A stretch of 64,000 bases of DNA. Origin: Zopfochytrium polystomum. Lineage: Eukaryota > Chytridiomycota > Chytridiomycetes > Chytridiales > Chytridiaceae. Every line of letters begins with the position of its first letter. Position 1 is the first letter of the stretch. A model generated the notes under the pieces. The model was not told the DNA's origin. It saw only the letters and a list, made by a program, of their open reading frames with translations, and ran no database searches. The position numbers and the translations under genes were made by a program. The stretch covers positions 39,241 to 103,240 of the forward strand of contig JAIVFJ010000221.1 of assembly GCA_025765615.1 (NCBI GenBank), read 5' to 3'. Positions 1-11,312 of this stretch are shown in pieces.

Positions 1-151
1 AAGACTGACTTTTTGTTGTTGACAGCTGGCTGGTTGTGCGTTCGTTCGGTTCGGCTGTTTCTTTTTCATTCAAGACAAGATCACGTGGGGCAAGGGGTCG
101 GCCCTTTTGGTGTTCTGCCGGCGGCACCGGCGGCACAGGTCACCTGCGCGG

Positions 152-176
152 CACGTGTGTGGGTGTGTGGGTGTGT

Positions 177-211
<35 letters not shown>

Positions 212-270
212 AGTGTGTGCGTGAGTGTGTGCGTGAGTGTGTGCGCGTGAGCGTGTGCGTGCGTGTGCGA
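152..270. repeat. GT-rich microsatellite
   Basis: Alternating GT with interspersed GTGC and GAGT variants for about 120 bases. ORFs in both strands here are translated repeat. Confidence 0.9.
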
Positions 271-2550
271 CACTCTTGAAACCATTCCACAGGTTAGCAA
301 AGTTCACTGAACCGGCGTCAAGTGCAGCTCCATGGTTGAAGCTGCAGCACCGGCTGCTTGTGCCATCGCCCTCACGCCGGCGAGGGGCTGGCTATTGCTT
401 CTTGGCGTTTTTGGTCTTGTTAGTTGGTTGGCAAAAACCTCCTTTCCCCCTCTGCGCCTGTCACGCAGCAAATAATTTTATTATTTTTGACTACACGATT
501 ACCACCCAATTACCCCCTCCACAACTGCGGCGATTGCATCGGCGTGGCCCCCCCTCACCCGGGACGTGTTCCTGCCGCCCTCCTCCTCGTCCCCATGCCT
601 GGTGGCCCCAATTCGATCCTATCTCAGAGGATGGGATGACGGATGGAATGAAAAAATGGTCCGCTACCCGCATAGCCGCCGCCGCGCTGCAAGGGCACGA
701 AAGCCAGAGACCAGTCGAAAGGCTAAAAGGCTCTTGCTGTGGTTCAGATGATTATTCTGATTTGCTTCCGATTGTTCTCGTGCGACGCGGCCAGAATTTA
801 TCATAAAACTTCAGTTGGGCATTCGATTCAGACTCTTCCAGCAGCGTGTTCTAGCAGTGTCCACGCTGAAAGGATTTGGCCCACTGCATGTATTCTCCGT
901 TTGTTCCCAGTGGTCTAATCAATGCTTTTGCTCCCGCGATCAGTTGAAGTCTTACTGTTGTCAATTTTTCAGCTTTCATTCCATAGAGTCATCTCGTTTG
1001 GCAACGCTGAGCGCGGATAATCCGGTTCAAGAGCAAGTTTCTCGAACCGTCTATGCTACAACAGGATCCTCCCAGTCGGTTCTTTGCGAAGGAGAAGAGG
1101 TTCGCGTTCGAGCAGGCCCATGCAGCACCTGCGATGCATGGACAGGAGCTCGAGCATTGTTCCAAGGCATGTTGGATGCAGAGGTCGGCTGAACGGAACG
1201 AGCCAGACCCAATCGAAGCGTTAGTTCGCCGCCAAATGAGGATTCATCTTGAGGACGAAAATCAAGCGGGAAATCGGAAAAGTTCAAAGATGGAGTGCTG
1301 AAGAGCACGGTGCACTTAATTCGGCGACGAAAATCGTCAAACCAAGGGTGGAACACTGTTTAGCCCCGCAATTCCACTGGACACGACTATCATCGGAAGA
1401 TGACGTTGTCGCCTGTGTTGAGCAATCAAACCACTGTAAGAATTGTGGGTTACCTCTTCATCATAATGGCATATTTGTGGATTTCAGCGTCTGAGTGATA
1501 CAACCAAATAACCCAGATAAAATGAATGAAGCAACGCCAATCACGAATTATTGGCCTCCCTCCTTGTGGTAGGCCAGATTCTCTTTGAGAGCCAGAATCT
1601 TGCCGACAACAAGAAAGCCGAAGTTCATGTTGCTTCATTCATTTTATCTGGGTTGTTTGGTTGTATCACTCGGTGGCCTTCTTCTGTTGTGTCCTCTGGA
1701 ATTGCGGGGCGAGACGAGTTCTTTCCAGCCTTGATTTGACGATTTAGTGGGTTTTATTTGGGGTGGACCGTGGTCAAACCCAGGGTGGTGGCAATGAAAG
1801 GATTAACTGTTTTTCACCTGACATATCACGTCTGCTAGTGGCAATATATTCGAAATTTGCACACCCTGGGTCAAACCTGTAAAAAACGAAATTTCATAAC
1901 AATACAGAGTTGACAGCTAAGCTAAGGTGATGGAGACCCGGCCCACACTGGAACCGGCTCCGGAATGACGGACATACAAATTGGCTCTCCGGAACCGGTC
2001 CGTTAGTTAGACTGCTGTCCGTCACCGGTGAATTGTGAGGGGTGGTTTGTGCAGTCCCGTATTCTCCGACGTAAAGTTCCCAACTGGCCAAAATATTGCA
2101 ATCAGACCGCAAGTTTCGGTTTGATTTATAAGAAAAGTAGAATTGCCCCCATGGAGTGAGAATGCCCAGAGAGTATCAGAGATCCGGTTTTTTTCAACCG
2201 CCACTGCTCCGCTACCGCTCTTCTATAGGCATCTTCACACCGCAACCATCGGAGTCAGTCTCCGCCGGAGCGGAGTTCCAGAGTCTCCGGTCTCCGGGTC
2301 CCCGGAAGCCAACCTCAAGCTATAAGCACATCTGCGCTCTGGTTAGTGACGGTTGATATGAGAATGAAAGGTTTGGGATTGACTGAGAAAAACGATTTTG
2401 AAAATTTTCGCAGCGGGACAGAGTTGAGAAAAACGATTTTGAAAATTTTCGCAGCGGGACGTTTGCGAATTTATTGGGATCTTTGCACGAACGGACCTGT
2501 GTCCAGATGACGACTCGTACATTCAATATAAATTCTCTCTTCGCTTGCGG

Positions 2551-2582
<32 letters not shown>

Positions 2583-2610
2583 GCACATTCTCACTCACTC
2601 ACTCACTCGC
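2551..2610. repeat. AC/ACTC microsatellite
   Basis: A run of AC dinucleotides followed by ACGC and ACTC units. It lies just beyond the 3' end of the minus-strand membrane-protein gene, probably in its 3' UTR. Confidence 0.85.
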
Positions 2611-2633
2611 CTTTTATCAGCCGCCCTTCCCTC

Positions 2634-5600
2634 TCAAAAGTTGTCATTCGTCTCTTTGTTCGCACCATCTTCCGCGAGCGCCTCCGCAAGCTCCATAGAG
2701 CCGAGCAGGTGTCGACGGATCAGCATCCTTCGCTCCGGCGAGAGCTCCTCGTCCTCTGCGGAGCCTCTCCGAGACGAAGAGGCTGTCGAGGCAGAAAAGG
2801 ATGACCCTGCCGACTTTCTCCTCCGCAGCAGCGGCTCCTCGTCGCCGAACCGTCGCGGCTGCGGGTGCCCCGCACCGCTGTTTTCGCGGCCGACGCTTCC
2901 GCTGCCGCCGTGGTCGATCTTGCCCCTGAGCGCAAACAACTTTCCGGAAGAGTCCGTCTGCTCCGCAACCGTTTCACCGCTGATGTCTTCTGGGTGCACG
3001 AGGCGTCGCCTCCGCCACTGACTGGGCAGCATGCTGCCGAGCCGCCTCCACAGCTGCGTAGGTCGCGTCCCGGCGTCCTCCTCGCTGCCACCGTCCGGAA
3101 AGACCCGGCTCCCGTCCTGATCGAATATCGACCCAAAGCGCTCTTCGTGCACTGGGCCCCACGCTGGGTGCACGCGTCGGCCGTCGCGCTGCTCCAGCCT
3201 CCACAAGCAGAGCAGATAAACGGCAGAGAGCCCCACTCCCGCCGCAAGTGTGCCGAGGGTGATCGCCAGCGAGTCGTGGATGGAGATGGGAATGCCGTAC
3301 ACTCGGGCGGTGAACCGCGTCTGGTGAATGCAGTAGCTGGACGCGTTCACATTGAGTGTCGTCATCTCGAAGACGAAATAGTAGTCGCCAGTCGGCGAAG
3401 ATCGGCTTGGCCGGACTCCGTTGCAAGGACTTCCATCAGTGCATACCCAACTGTTTTACAACCAGTGTTGGTTTACCCAATAAGTGCGGGGATGAGTTTA
3501 GGACACGTTTGCAAGTACAAGTAAAAGGGGGTTGGGGTGGGGATAGGAGGAGGAGGGGGGTAAAAAGATTTAGGGCACATCCCCTTGGTCGCACTTTATC
3601 TGATGGGTCTCTGCTTGGTCAAAAATCGGTCGGTCACTGCTGATAACTTGTCCAGTTGTCCAAATAAGGGCCTGGCTGGTCGCAGAACTATTCTGGTTGA
3701 ATCGGGACTGCTGCTCCCTGGAATACTCGGCAACAGTGTCTAAATCCCGCCCACCGCCAACGATTCGTAGACTGAACGAGTCATTCCACGGACTGGCCGA
3801 GCCGGTGGTCTTGTCCAAAATGGAGAACTTTGGAGAAAACGCTGTTATGTTCGATTAGTTCGCACCGTCCAGCCAGTCTACTGGTGGTAACGGAAAGGTC
3901 AAAAGCACGCAGCACCAACCGTCGTCAAAGAAGAGGCAGGGAATATCGGCGGTTGCACCAGGACAGTCTTGTGTGGACTTGTCCGCAGTCCAATCGAAAA
4001 ACACTTGCTGGTAAGGTGGGCACCCAGAGTAGATCGTGGTATAGTGCGACAACGCTGTCTGGCGGCTTTCGTCAAACTTCCATCAGGAAGCGTCGTCGCT
4101 CATCTTCAACTCGCACAGCAAACGCACCTTTGCTCCCTTCTCGTCAACATCCTTGCACGCGTAGTTTTCTCCAGAAACGGAAATCCGAAGTTGAGTAACG
4201 GCAAAGGATTCACCGGGGAAGACTTGCGTAAATGACCCTTTGTCGGTGACATTTACCTTCGGAGGAAGTGTTAAAGATAGGACCAAAGGCCGTCCCCCCT
4301 GAATAAATCTTCTCGACTTACCAAATACATAACTCGCCGCTCCGAAACAACGTGGCGACTTGTTTTTACTTGAATGTAATCACTTCGGCTCAAGCCAAAA
4401 GCCAAGCTGAGGGTGCTAAGGTCCGTTTTCAAGTCAGGCGACACAACGTGTACCGCAAAAGAGTATGTATCCCCAGCGTCAAGAAAAATCTCCTCAGGAA
4501 GTTGTCCATATTTCCTCGTTTCCGGACTGGAGATGGGTCACAGTGGAAGAAAGTGGGAGATTGGCGAAAATTAAATGGATGCAAGGAGATCTCAAAGCGG
4601 AAGCCACTTATTCCATACTCGCGCAAATGGTCTGCATCATACGGTGCAAGGAAGGTTACGCTTTGGTATGGGCAAGCGGTCTTTTGAAGTCAACAATGCG
4701 AGGGAACTTAGCAGCGCTACCGCAGACAATAGCCCGCCCTCAGGAAGGACGGTCAACGACACTCACATTTTTCATCAGAGTCTTAAAGTCGAAAGTTTGC
4801 TGCACGTTGATGCGGGTAGCTTTCGATGAAATGACCCCCGAGGCTGTTTTTGAAAGTATCAACTCTTGAAGGTTTCCAAATGCATCGTAAACGGGACGAT
4901 AAGAGAGAGTTGAGGTGCCGGAGCTGGAGGGTCGGGAGGGCTTTACTTGAATAATCTCCCCGCTGCCGACATGTCCAACAAACAACTAAAATATACGTAG
5001 TCGGGCGTTATGACGGCCATTGATATGCATGAGTTTGGTGCTTCTAATGTTTTGCACATCGCTAGCACGGCGTACCTGGTTATCAGAGGTTGTGAAAGCA
5101 AAGTAACCATTTTCACTGCCCGTGAAGAACTTTACAGTGACGCCATTCGTAAACGTGGCGAGGAGAATCATCGCCAGTCCACCGTTTGGGCTACAGCGCG
5201 TATCTCAGCAAATCTGCGATCGTTTCCAATAAGTGTTCCCCACCTATACAGTAATGCATTCCCCCAGAAAAAGGCCCCATGACCATGCGAGTTGTGAATC
5301 GCGAGACCGGACAACGTCAGCGGGGCAAATCCAGTTCCCGTCGTTTCTAGTTCTACCCCGCTGTAGACGACTGTGTACCCAGATAGCACTGGTGGAGAAA
5401 GGAGATATGGAAAATGTTATATGTCATTGCCACGAAGTTTCGGTATGGAAGACAGAGATAGCGCATGTGGACAAACCAGTTGGTATACTCGCCGGAAACG
5501 CGAAAATAGCGTTCCAAACTTGCTGTTAATTACCGAAAAGTGCGGGACAAAGTTATAGCAGTTTGACGGAACAAGCTTTTGAAAAATGAGCTATCCAGAC

Positions 5601-7178
5601 CAAAGCACCGTCAAACTGAAAGAGCCTATAACGTCCGTCCACCGTGGCAAGAAAAATGCACTCTGTCGTGTTCGACGCAAATGCAGCCCCGGCGATTACG
5701 GGCGTTCCACTCGGAAATCCGAGTCCCAAGGCAAATGGCTTCCCCGCTGCGTCCTGGGTTACACACATCAGTACGGGGGCTTGGAACCGGAGGACGGGGT
5801 TCGCTTTATTCTTTACCAGGAGCTCCACCACCAGTCCGCGCCGCACTGCCCAAAGCCTGCCATTCTGAGACCCGCCCCCGACAGCGACCGTCGTGAGACA
5901 GTCGGTGCAGTTGAACGGGGCAGACTGCGTAGGAAACGTTACTGATGCGATGCAACCCGCCAAGAGCGGCGCCCACAAGGCGCCACCGGATCCCTGAAAA
6001 GGAAGAGAAGGGGCCAGTTTCAGAATAAATGGAGGTTCTTGGCAGCGAAAAGATCAATCTCACGTATGTGGATGCGTTGGCTGCGAGGAGTCCGCTTTTT
6101 GTGTGTAAAAGAATGCTGCTCCACGTGAGTGCAGCTTGATACAGGAACGGCGCCTTGCTACCGGCGCCGCATGGGTCAGCATCTTTTTCAAGGACAGCGA
6201 CAGAGAGTTCAGGAGTTTTTGCGCAAGGGTCCTAATCGCGCGTAACGTATAGCATTGGAAAAGTACCAGATGTTCCTGTCTGTATCTGAAGCTCGCTGAA
6301 AGTTTGGAATCCATCCTGAGAGAGCAAAAGACGACTTGACGCGGACGTAGAGCTACCGCTCCCAATAGCCGCTATGGGTGTGATTGACGGGTTGATATTG
6401 ACAACGAGATTATCTATCGTTGAATCCGGGCTGGTGGTGCTGGTGCTTCCATCTTTGTAAATGTTGAAGTCGGTCTGTTTGTGCGCATGCGTGTGTGGAG
6501 GCCACGTAAGGAGGAGACGACCACCTGCCAACCGAAAAAAAAAAACGGAAAAAAAAATAATTAAAGGATTACCAACCTTTAGGATGCCGGCGAACCACCC
6601 AACGGACAACGCAACCTCCTCGTCCCTAAGCACACCCATATCGACCCTCGCCGGCCTCAAGCCATTGTCGCCGACGGTGATCCTCAGCATGCCGCTGGCG
6701 GCGGCAGCGGTGGTCAGCCCAAACTCCCACCACAGCCGCGCCGCCGTGGTCGACGCCGTCGGCGGGGACGGCGCAAGGTCGGGCTGTGTCGCGAGCGCGG
6801 CGATGTTTGCAAGCGCGGACTCGCCCGTGGCGGTGAGGACCGGGTGGCCGCCGACGCGGAAGAGCTCGGCAGTGCAGTCCTGGCACGGCGATCCGTCGGC
6901 CTGTGGAGGGGCGTTTGTATTTTTTGCGGGATTTTGGCGATTGGAGGACGCGAGCGAGCGTATGTTTGATAAGTGAAACGGGGTACAAAAAAGAAGAGGC
7001 TTGTTGGCCCCGCGTCACTGACTGCATAGTAAACGGCGACTTGCAAGCGGTAGGAAGCGTTGGGAAGCAAGTAGCCGACGGACTGGACGCCTGCTGTTGG
7101 GACAACGGTCACGCCCCTGTTGAAAGAACAGGCCAAGATCAGCGAGAACGAAATTGCCAACTCGATCGCCTTGACCAT
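2634..7178 (-). CDS. Large type I membrane protein, multi-exon, CatSper-auxiliary-like (tentative)
   Basis: A run of minus-strand open segments with matching GT-AG borders reads as one gene. The start at 7178 gives a hydrophobic signal peptide (MVKAIELAISFSLILAC). Then come ectodomain exons near 6901-6570, 6470-6250, 6175-6065, 5990-5555, 5390-4740, 4290-4080, 4050-3855 and 3820-3570. The last exon (to 2634) has a single transmembrane helix (about 3290-3230; LAITLGTLAAGVGLSAVYLL) and a roughly 170-residue basic, Ser-rich tail. Recurrent hydrophobic beta-type segments and paired Cys (CQDC, CTDC) suggest a beta-rich extracellular domain. Signal peptide, long ectodomain, one C-terminal helix and short tail match the layout of CatSper beta/gamma/delta/epsilon subunits, and the motif before the helix (YGIPISIH) recalls them. 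That is a resemblance, not a proven match. It could be another receptor-like protein. Exact splice sites are not all resolved. Confidence 0.5.
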
Positions 7179-7443
7179 TTTAGCGGCTCGTATCCTGAGT
7201 AACCGTCGACAGCGGCCGTGCGCTGAATATGCAGCGCCGCCCACAGAAGAAACCAAACGGCGGACATGTCGGACTTTGAAATCTTTCTTATTTTGCACGG
7301 ATCTGTCGGCTCATGGGCTTATCCAAATGTTAATCCAATATTTATTCATTGAACTTTTGGTCCCAAGCAGAGAACAAGGCGAAGCCGGAATGCCGACTAT
7401 GAGGAGGTACCCAATTTTAAGAGTTGGTAAAAATGAGGGGCCT

Positions 7444-8303
7444 CTAGACAGGAGTTGAAGCGGAAGCTGCCGGTAGAACAGCCGTGCAAAAGGCGCAGCG
7501 GGTTGCGAGCTCGTGAATGTCGGAATAGCAGTACGGGCACTTGCGAGTTTGTATTGTGACCTGAAACTCAAAGAACGCCTTGAGTCCTTGGGAGTTCGTT
7601 TGGTTAAGATCTGCTGCAACGGTCGCAAATTCCTTGTTTACCTCTCAAGAGATGATACACTGCGAGGCCAACGACGAGAAAGTTGAAGCAGTTGTGTCCA
7701 AAACGCTACTCTTCGAATCAGCCGACTGTTGAATTTAATCGAGAAGAAGGATGCCTTACCCCTATATTGATCGTGATGGCACCGTCCGCTGCCGCTTCGT
7801 CCAAGGTGCGATATTTTGCGCCAAGGGTCCGGCCTCGCTTTAATACGAAAAAGAGGCGACTCCGGACAGTGTCACCGGCAACAAATGATAGCGGAGGTAC
7901 CCTTTCAAGAGCTATCATTTCAGCAACGATTTGCGGTTGAAGTCTACTCACAGTAGATCATTAACGAAGCTTCGAACCATCTGCGAATGGGTAGGAGCAA
8001 CGTGTGAGTGTCGAAACATCAAAAAAAAAAGGTGATTTAGAAGCATAACGCCTCAGCGTACCTCTTGAAAAGCGCGACCAAGTATGATACCGACGCCGGT
8101 CTCCAAAACACGCGTTTGGATCACAAACGCTTTAAAATGGTGCCAAAAGGAGACTGGCGGGCTTTGCTTGATGATTTTGACCAAGTTCCGCACAGATCCT
8201 TGAAGTCGAGCGCTGGCAGCCGCTGACGACAGCCTTCTCGCAGCGACCACACTACCAGGTGGAACAAACGATGGCAAGGAGTTCACGCGGGCGTTGCTGG
8301 CGT

Positions 8304-8340
<37 letters not shown>

Positions 8341-9345
8341 TGACGTGCTGTTGCTGCTCTCGATGATCACCGGTGCGCTCGACAGCCTGATCGGGGATCT
8401 CTGCGATTTCGTCTCTGACAGAGAGGTAAATCTTCCACTAGAAGAGCCAATTCCATCTTCTTGGTTGTCTCCTGACCCTGGGGCGTTCGTCGTCGAACCG
8501 ACCGATGCGAAGTCGTTGGGGTCAAATTGGGCGGCTCCAGTGTTCAGCGACAAACCAGGAGAGCCCAGACAGGCGAGGCACGCAAGTTCATCCTCTCTTC
8601 GACTCAAAAGATGGGAATGGGTGTGGTAACTAGGCGAAGGATGCGAGTGATCATGAGGGTGGTGCGACAGCTGAGAAATCTGCTGGTGGCCGGCAGAGGG
8701 GGGCCGGTTCTGATGGTTGGCTGTGACAGAGTTGGGGCTGCGGTCAGGATTATGGCTAGGCCTCGCCGGCTGGGGCGGAGAACCCGAGGCAGTTGCAGAT
8801 AGGGCGCGTGGGCGTGTTTGAGAGAGAGCAGTGGGTGGGACTTGAGCTGCGCTAACGGCGGGCTTCGGAAGGCGGTGCGGGTTGTCGGACATGCGGCGGT
8901 CTCCACCACCTTGATTCTGATCTGATTTGGCTGATGCGGGCGTCGGTGAGGAGCGCCAGTTCACGGGCGACGGCGAGGCTGATAGCCGAGAGGGCGGCGG
9001 CGCAACAGCGTTAAGCGGCTGCAAGCGCGACCCCAGCGCCGAAAACGAGGGTGAGGATGGAGAAGGCGACGGCAACGGCGACGAAGACAGCGAGGAGGCC
9101 GACGCAGCTAGCGAGTGGAGGCGGTGGTGGTGGTGCGACGACGACGAAGGGGCCGTCGGAGTCAAGAAATTGTTTGCGCCCCACATGTGTTTTTTCCTTC
9201 GTTGTTCCTTCAACAAGCGGCTGAGCTGCTGGGCTTGCCACCGCGCCTTCCTTTGCTTGCGCAGGGGGGGCCGCCACGGGGCGTTGCTATCGCGCGCCGC
9301 GCGCGCGGCGGGCATTGGGGGGCAAGGTAGGCCGGCCGGGCGCAA
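7444..9345 (-). CDS. mscL: MscL-family large-conductance mechanosensitive channel with disordered N-terminus and C-terminal zinc ribbon
   Basis: MscL opens a wide pore when membrane tension rises and relieves osmotic downshock. Five exons fit in phase: 9345-8062, 7980-7952, 7901-7760, 7705-7642 and 7613-7444. TM1 is in FVIQTRVLETGVGIILGRAF, followed across the splice by VRSFVNDLLVPPLSFVAG, the conserved loop after TM1. FFVLKRG and a DEAAADGAITINIG segment follow, as in fungal MscL. TM2 is FNFLVVGLAVYHLL. The tail ends in two CxxC pairs (KCPYC, RCAFC), a zinc ribbon also seen in other walled-eukaryote MscL proteins. The N-terminal roughly 400 residues are Ser/Pro/His-rich low complexity with a polyserine run encoded by an AGC repeat. 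Bacterial MscL is about 136 residues, so this extension is unusual. The start is uncertain; 8892 is an alternative ATG. It is divergent from the methyltransferase gene. Confidence 0.85.
8305..8342. repeat. CTG/CAG trinucleotide repeat in coding sequence
   Basis: A mostly pure CTG run on the plus strand that encodes polyserine (AGC) in the MscL-family protein on the minus strand. Length polymorphism would change the linker without a frameshift. Confidence 0.9.
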
Positions 9346-9764
9346 GGAGTAGTGGAGCGTGGCGTGAGCTTGCCTGTCAGCTGAAAGCTACGCGTGTGCG
9401 GCAGACGATGTTGTCCGGTAAAGCTACATACATGTTTGCTTTGTTAATAGGTAAAGATCGACAGGATCCGAGTAAGAGTGTGGGGGCATCCGAGTGGGAA
9501 TCGCAAAATGGTGAACAGCACTCCAATTGGCTTTCACCGAGTGACAGCGGGCGCGGCCCAGCCACCCCCACCATCATGCTGCTTGTTCTCCTCCTATCCC
9601 CTCCCTCCCTCCGAATCCCACCACCTGTATTTATTTATTTATTTAGCACGGGGGGCCGACTGTCAGCAGCAAAAAGGGAAGACGGCTTTCGGACGTAAGT
9701 AGTCTCTCGTGAGCAGCAGCAGCAGCAACCGCTCTCCACCGATTATCACCCACCCGCTTGCAAT
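9346..9764. promoter_or_regulatory. Shared divergent promoter region, MscL / methyltransferase
   Basis: About 420 bases between two divergently oriented start codons. It contains a TTTA tetranucleotide run (about 9631-9645) and pyrimidine-rich blocks (about 9585-9610). No specific factor site is claimed; the extent shrinks or grows with the true MscL start. Confidence 0.4.
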
Positions 9765-11312
9765 ATGGGAAGTCAGCAGAGCCGCGCCAACAGCAGCAGC
9801 AACAGCAACAGCACCAACACCACCAACAACACCAGCAGCAACATCACGCTGGGAACCGCTCGCCCTGCGCCACCGCCGAAATTGTGAGTACTGCAGTTTA
9901 GCCCGCTGCCCCTGGCAAAGTGTAGAGAGAGAGAGAGAGAAAGAGGGAGGGAGACAGAGAGAGAGAGTGTGTGTGTGTGTGTGTGTGTGAAGAGTGTGTG
10001 TGTGTCTGTGTGTCTAGATCTGTCTGGTCCTCCTATGTGCGAACGTCAAACTGGACACACACACACACACACACACGCTTCGCTCACGCAATCTGCAATT
10101 GCGCCCACCCACCTCACACACACACCCGTTTTCCTCGGTGCAGTCAGTCTGTCTGTCAGTCAGTCAGTCAGTCAATCAGTCCCTGCACTCTCCACCTCGT
10201 GTTTTCGTTGTCCATGGCCGACGCCGCCGCCGCGGGAGCTCGGTGTGTGTGTGTGTGTCGTGTGTGTGTGTGTGTGAGCGTGTGTGTGCGCGCGCGAGTT
10301 CATGCCACGCTCACCATTCACCCATCCCCATCTTTGTTTTCAAACAGCGAAACGGCGATCGTCGCGCACGTCATCGCAAACTCGACTAAGGGCGACCCGG
10401 ACAGCGTCATCGCTGCCTTTGACGACTATGGCCGACGGATCGGCTGGTTCATGGCGGTCGGAGACGAGAAGGGCGCGATCATCGACTCGCTCATCGGCCG
10501 CTTCAAGCCAGCCTCCATCGTCGAGGTACGACGAGACCTAGACTTGTGTGCTTCCCCATTCATCCATTGGGGGGGTAGAACAATAGTCGTCTGGCGTTCG
10601 TGGATGGCTGGCGGGCCTTCCATCATTAGCAAACTAACAAAATATATGAAATCCCGTCCAGATTGGCGGCTACATTGGCTACAGCGCGGTTCGTTTCATG
10701 CGCCTGTTGCCGCCCGGCGGAAAGCTGGTCACGTTCGAGTACAACCCGCAGTTTGCTCGCTTGGCGAGGCAAGTCGTCGAGCACTCTGGTCTGGCCGATC
10801 GCTGGGTTTTGATTGAGGGTGGTTTTTCGAGTGTTTGGTCAAGGATGCGCTCAGATGCAGGCCTTCATACCGCCGATGTGAGTGCCGTTTTCACCTGCCA
10901 TGCGCTTGCCACTGCGCGGCGTTGCTTGCCACAAACTAAATCTTGACTTGCTTCTCGCCAGATGTTTTTCATCGATCACTGGAAAACAATGTATTTGGCC
11001 GACTTTCAGCTCATTGAAAATGAAGCACTCACTCACACGGTGGGTCTTTACTTTCACTTCCTGGTCGACGCGCTTTTGTGAAGTATCGAGGTTCTCACTC
11101 GCCAATCGAAACCCAAAAAAAAAAAAAAAAAAAAAAATCAGGGCTCTATTGTTGTTGCCGACAACGTTATAACGCCGGGTGCGCCAGACTACCTTAGCTA
11201 CGTAAACGCTGGCGGGAAGGACGGCAGAACGGTGACTCATCACGAGCTTTTCCATTCGCATTTGGAGTATTCGAACGAACCAGACGCCGTGTCCCTTTCC
11301 ATCATGGCGTAA
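9765..11312 (+). CDS. Catechol O-methyltransferase-like SAM-dependent methyltransferase
   Basis: It transfers a methyl group from S-adenosylmethionine to a catechol-type hydroxyl using Mg2+. Five exons close exactly in phase: 9765-9883, 10348-10525, 10662-10877, 10962-11039 and 11142-11312, giving 253 residues. Family landmarks in order are AHVIANSTKGDPDSVIAAFD, VGDEKG, the SAM-binding IGGYIGYSAVRFMRLLPPGG, FEYNP, then MFFIDHWK (metal-binding Asp and catalytic Lys) and VVADNVITPG (metal-binding Asp-Asn). The length and motif spacing match animal COMT. The protein begins MGSQQS, a good N-myristoylation consensus, followed by about 30 residues of Asn/Ser/Thr low complexity. Intron 1 (464 bases) is full of GT, GA and AC microsatellites. 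The fold is secure; the true substrate in a fungus is not known. Confidence 0.88.
9925..10300. repeat. Cluster of GA, GT, AC and CAGT microsatellites in an intron
   Basis: Intron 1 of the methyltransferase contains successive (GA)n, (GT)n, (AC)n, (CAGT)n and again (GT)n blocks. ORFs running through it are repeat translations. Confidence 0.9.

Larger units (their letters stand above)
1..2633. other. No recognisable gene; microsatellite-bearing intergenic DNA
   Basis: I see no ORF with recognisable domains or convincing exon structure. The stretch holds a GT/GTGC microsatellite (about 152-270) and an AC microsatellite (about 2551-2580). It also holds a short direct duplication around 2387-2460, where the same roughly 40-base block containing a run of A and T occurs twice. 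ORFs crossing the microsatellites are translated simple repeats and were not called. Confidence 0.6.

Noticed and set aside
13..300. ORFs of 69-88 codons rich in Val-Cys or Thr-His on both strands
   Set aside because: They translate a GT/AC microsatellite; no domain or start context.
2865..3524. 219-codon plus ORF opposite the last exon of the membrane protein
   Set aside because: The minus frame has the transmembrane helix and consistent splice sites; the plus frame has no domain.
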